Shown: piece after piece, positions 54,548 to 56,500 of the stretch | Numbering within the stretch: the first letter of the stretch is position 1 | Layout of the letters: each line of letters starts with the position of its first letter | Origin: Tubiluchus corallicola | Lineage: Eukaryota > Priapulida > Priapulimorpha > Priapulimorphida > Tubiluchidae | Length of the DNA: 56,500 nt | NCBI GenBank assembly: GCA_030141605.1 | Contig: JAQGDQ010000015.1 | Coordinates: 746,001-802,500 of the forward strand | Direction of reading: 5' to 3' | Made by a program: the position numbers and the translations under genes | Notes under the pieces: model-generated | What the model was told of the DNA's origin: nothing | The model's database searches: none | What the model saw: only the letters and a program-made list of their open reading frames with translations

Positions 54548-55060
54548 TTTGACCGCTTGGCTGGTCCTGGTTGGATGGTTTATTGGATGATTGGTTGGTT
54601 AGCGGTTGGGTGTTTAAATTTCAATTTCAGTTTTATTTCAGACATAAAAGCGGCCATGTAGCATGTTGCACACAGTAAATTGTAAAAGATAATTGAGAGT
54701 TAGTAGATTAAACTAATTTTTTGAAATTAAGAAATGCAAAAAATATGTGCATAGATGAAGAATAACACATAGGTTGTTTGGATGGTTGGTCGGTTGATTG
54801 GTTTATTTGTTGATTGCTTGCCTAATTACCTTCCTGGTTAGCTGATTGGTTGGTTGGTTGGTTAGTTAGAGTATTGGGTAGTTAATTTGTTTGTTGGTTG
54901 GATATTTGGTTGATGAGTTAGTTAGTTGGGGATTGGTTATTTAGTTTGTTTTTAGACTGCTTGGTTTATTGATTGTTTGAACGGTGGTCAGTATGTTGAT
55001 TAGATGATTAGATGCATCACTCGTTGTTTGATTAGTTTTGATTCATTAGTTGTTGGTTGG
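54548..55060. repeat. Decayed TTGG/ATTGGT-type simple repeat
   Basis: Long degenerate runs of TTGGTTGGTTGG, TTAGTTAG and GATTGGTT interrupted by an ordinary 180-bp segment (about 54600-54770). It looks like an old tetranucleotide array broken up by mutation. Related TGACTGACT words continue to about 55190. Confidence 0.8.
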
Positions 55061-55419
55061 TTATTTTATAGATATATTGATTGATCAACTGATTAAGTAC
55101 TGACTAACAAAGATTGACCAACTGACCTGCTGAGAGGCCAATTAACCTCTTACTGACTGACTTATTAATTGACTATATAATTAATTAAACAATCTGTTAA
55201 TTAATAGAGTAATAGATTAATAGATTAATAGACTACCGAGGGACAGGGATATTCCTAGGGGTCTGTGTAAGACGTGGAAAACCATAGAGTCATTTCTGGT
55301 TTTAGTTTTTTGGGGTTTAACAGGCCAAAGGTCAAGGTCACACAATCCAAAAATGTCAACATAAATTTTTGCCAATAGTGACTTCATGTGAGGTCGTGCG
55401 TCTGCTCATCTACTGAGTG

Positions 55420-55640
55420 CCCTCCACTTATAACAATGACGCCTTTTTGTTTTGGCATGTTGATTGTGCTGCTATAACGCACGTAAAGCTGCGTGCGGCT
55501 AATAAGCACCTCTAGCGATCTATTAAATTATCGGCTGTGTTTTCTTACAAAGAGGTAAAATATTAATATTCTATTAGCGCAATAGCCCATAAATTGATTA
55601 GTATTATGTGCTTATTTAATTAGGCTTGGTAAAAATTTGT
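55420..55640. promoter_or_regulatory. Non-coding block with Hox/TALE-like words
   Basis: Includes CCCATAAATTGATTAG, TTTAATTAGG, GCTATAACGCACG and CTAATAAGCACC. It is slightly GC-richer than the flanks and has no frame. It is a weak enhancer candidate. Confidence 0.25.
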
Positions 55641-56500
55641 AGAGAATCTGGGTAAGACTGGAGCTATTGCTTGTAACTGGCTTCTTTCAGTCAGTGCTCA
55701 ATGCATCTGTGTGTATTGTGTAGGTGAAATTAAGCCAGAACGGAAAAAATTACTAATTAATGCATTATTATTTCATTTATAATTATCATGTGTTAGCAAT
55801 ATGAAATATATAGCATGTCACGTAATTGTTTTATGAGATTTCTACAATGCTTTGCTGAGAAGTTAATAGACGTAATGTGATGCTAAAATATTATTACTTA
55901 CATACAACGTACTTGTCACAGGACGTAACCATGACTTATTCAGGGCATCAATTATTAACTGGAGACATACTTTGTCTATCATTAGAGGTACATGTAAGAT
56001 TTCAGAAGAAACCATATTGTATTAACAATGACTGCTTACAGTGTAAACTAGCAATATTTCCCAAGACAGTTCTATAACAGATGTCGACAAAAATACGTTT
56101 ATAAAGAATTAAAAGGAATTACATGTATGGTAATCAAATTAGCAGGCCTTAACTGAGTGATAGAGTTTTAAACAATGAAATTTCATAAGCTAAAATTAAT
56201 TGTGTTTATTAATTATCGTTTATCAAGTTCAATGTCTAACAGTCTATCATGGAATTACATATATATTGTACAGTTGACCTAATTTTTGTAGTCCTTGGTT
56301 TAGTTCCTATGGTTTATCATTGTTTCAGTTTATCAACGAATTTTGGAATAAAAGATGTAAATCTTAAAATAAAATTGCATTAATGTGTGTATGTCTTGAA
56401 GTGCTTTTTTGATTTTTACCAATGCACGGCTTTTCGTAAAGTAAAAATAGAAAGCAACTGTACTTGCTATCTTGAAATTGAGATTTCTAAAGACAGTAAT
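55641..56500. other. AT-rich terminal stretch, nothing recognised
   Basis: A 66-codon frame at 55877-56077 has no recognisable domain or splice support. No repeats stand out. Confidence 0.5.

Overview
The window is AT-rich, intron-containing genomic DNA from an animal, almost certainly an invertebrate. The evidence is two multi-exon genes of metazoan families with GT-AG introns, decayed non-LTR retrotransposons, tRNA-like SINE pieces, hAT and pogo-type MITEs, and long microsatellites. Nothing in it fixes the phylum. There are no bacterial-style genes, operons or CRISPR arrays.

Gene 1 (plus strand, coding exons 12859-20989, with a probable first coding exon at 3255-3300) is a class IA phosphoinositide 3-kinase regulatory subunit (p85 family). 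I could place eleven consecutive exons by frame, splice phase and family resemblance. They encode the C-terminal half of the BH/RhoGAP-like domain, a proline-rich motif, the N-terminal SH2 domain, the inter-SH2 coiled coil that grips p110, and the C-terminal SH2 domain with its stop at 20987-20989. The SH3 domain and the first half of the BH domain were not found in the 9.5 kb upstream. An exon with an ATG and a donor at 3300 lies just below a promoter-like block (octamer, NRF1-like and NF-Y-like sites) and is phase-compatible with exon 12859. That join gives a 606-residue, SH3-less protein. The most unusual feature is at 14437-14624: a 94-bp tandem duplication copied the 3' splice site and the start of a BH exon. 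Using the upstream copy shifts the frame and stops translation after about 93 residues.

Gene 2 (plus strand, 25624-37747) encodes an RNA-binding protein with one N-terminal RRM and a Ser/Arg/Tyr/Gly-rich low-complexity tail, most like RBMX/hnRNP G. I assembled ten exons into a 384-codon frame. From exon 4 to exon 9 every exon is a multiple of three and begins and ends in phase 1, so the whole tail could be spliced combinatorially. Its introns hold an antisense LINE fragment, a tRNA-like SINE, a Tc1-type transposase fossil and a 124-bp near-perfect palindrome.

Other regions: 1-2700 holds a decayed LINE 3' half. 23.2-25.6 kb is intergenic, with a LINE fragment and a pogo-like MITE. 39-56.5 kb is a gene desert. 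The desert carries a hAT-type MITE, strand-asymmetric A- and GA-rich tracts, a 590-bp compound tetranucleotide array, a decayed TTGG-type repeat, and several GC-richer non-coding islands with homeodomain-type motifs that look like cis-regulatory elements of a developmental gene outside the window.
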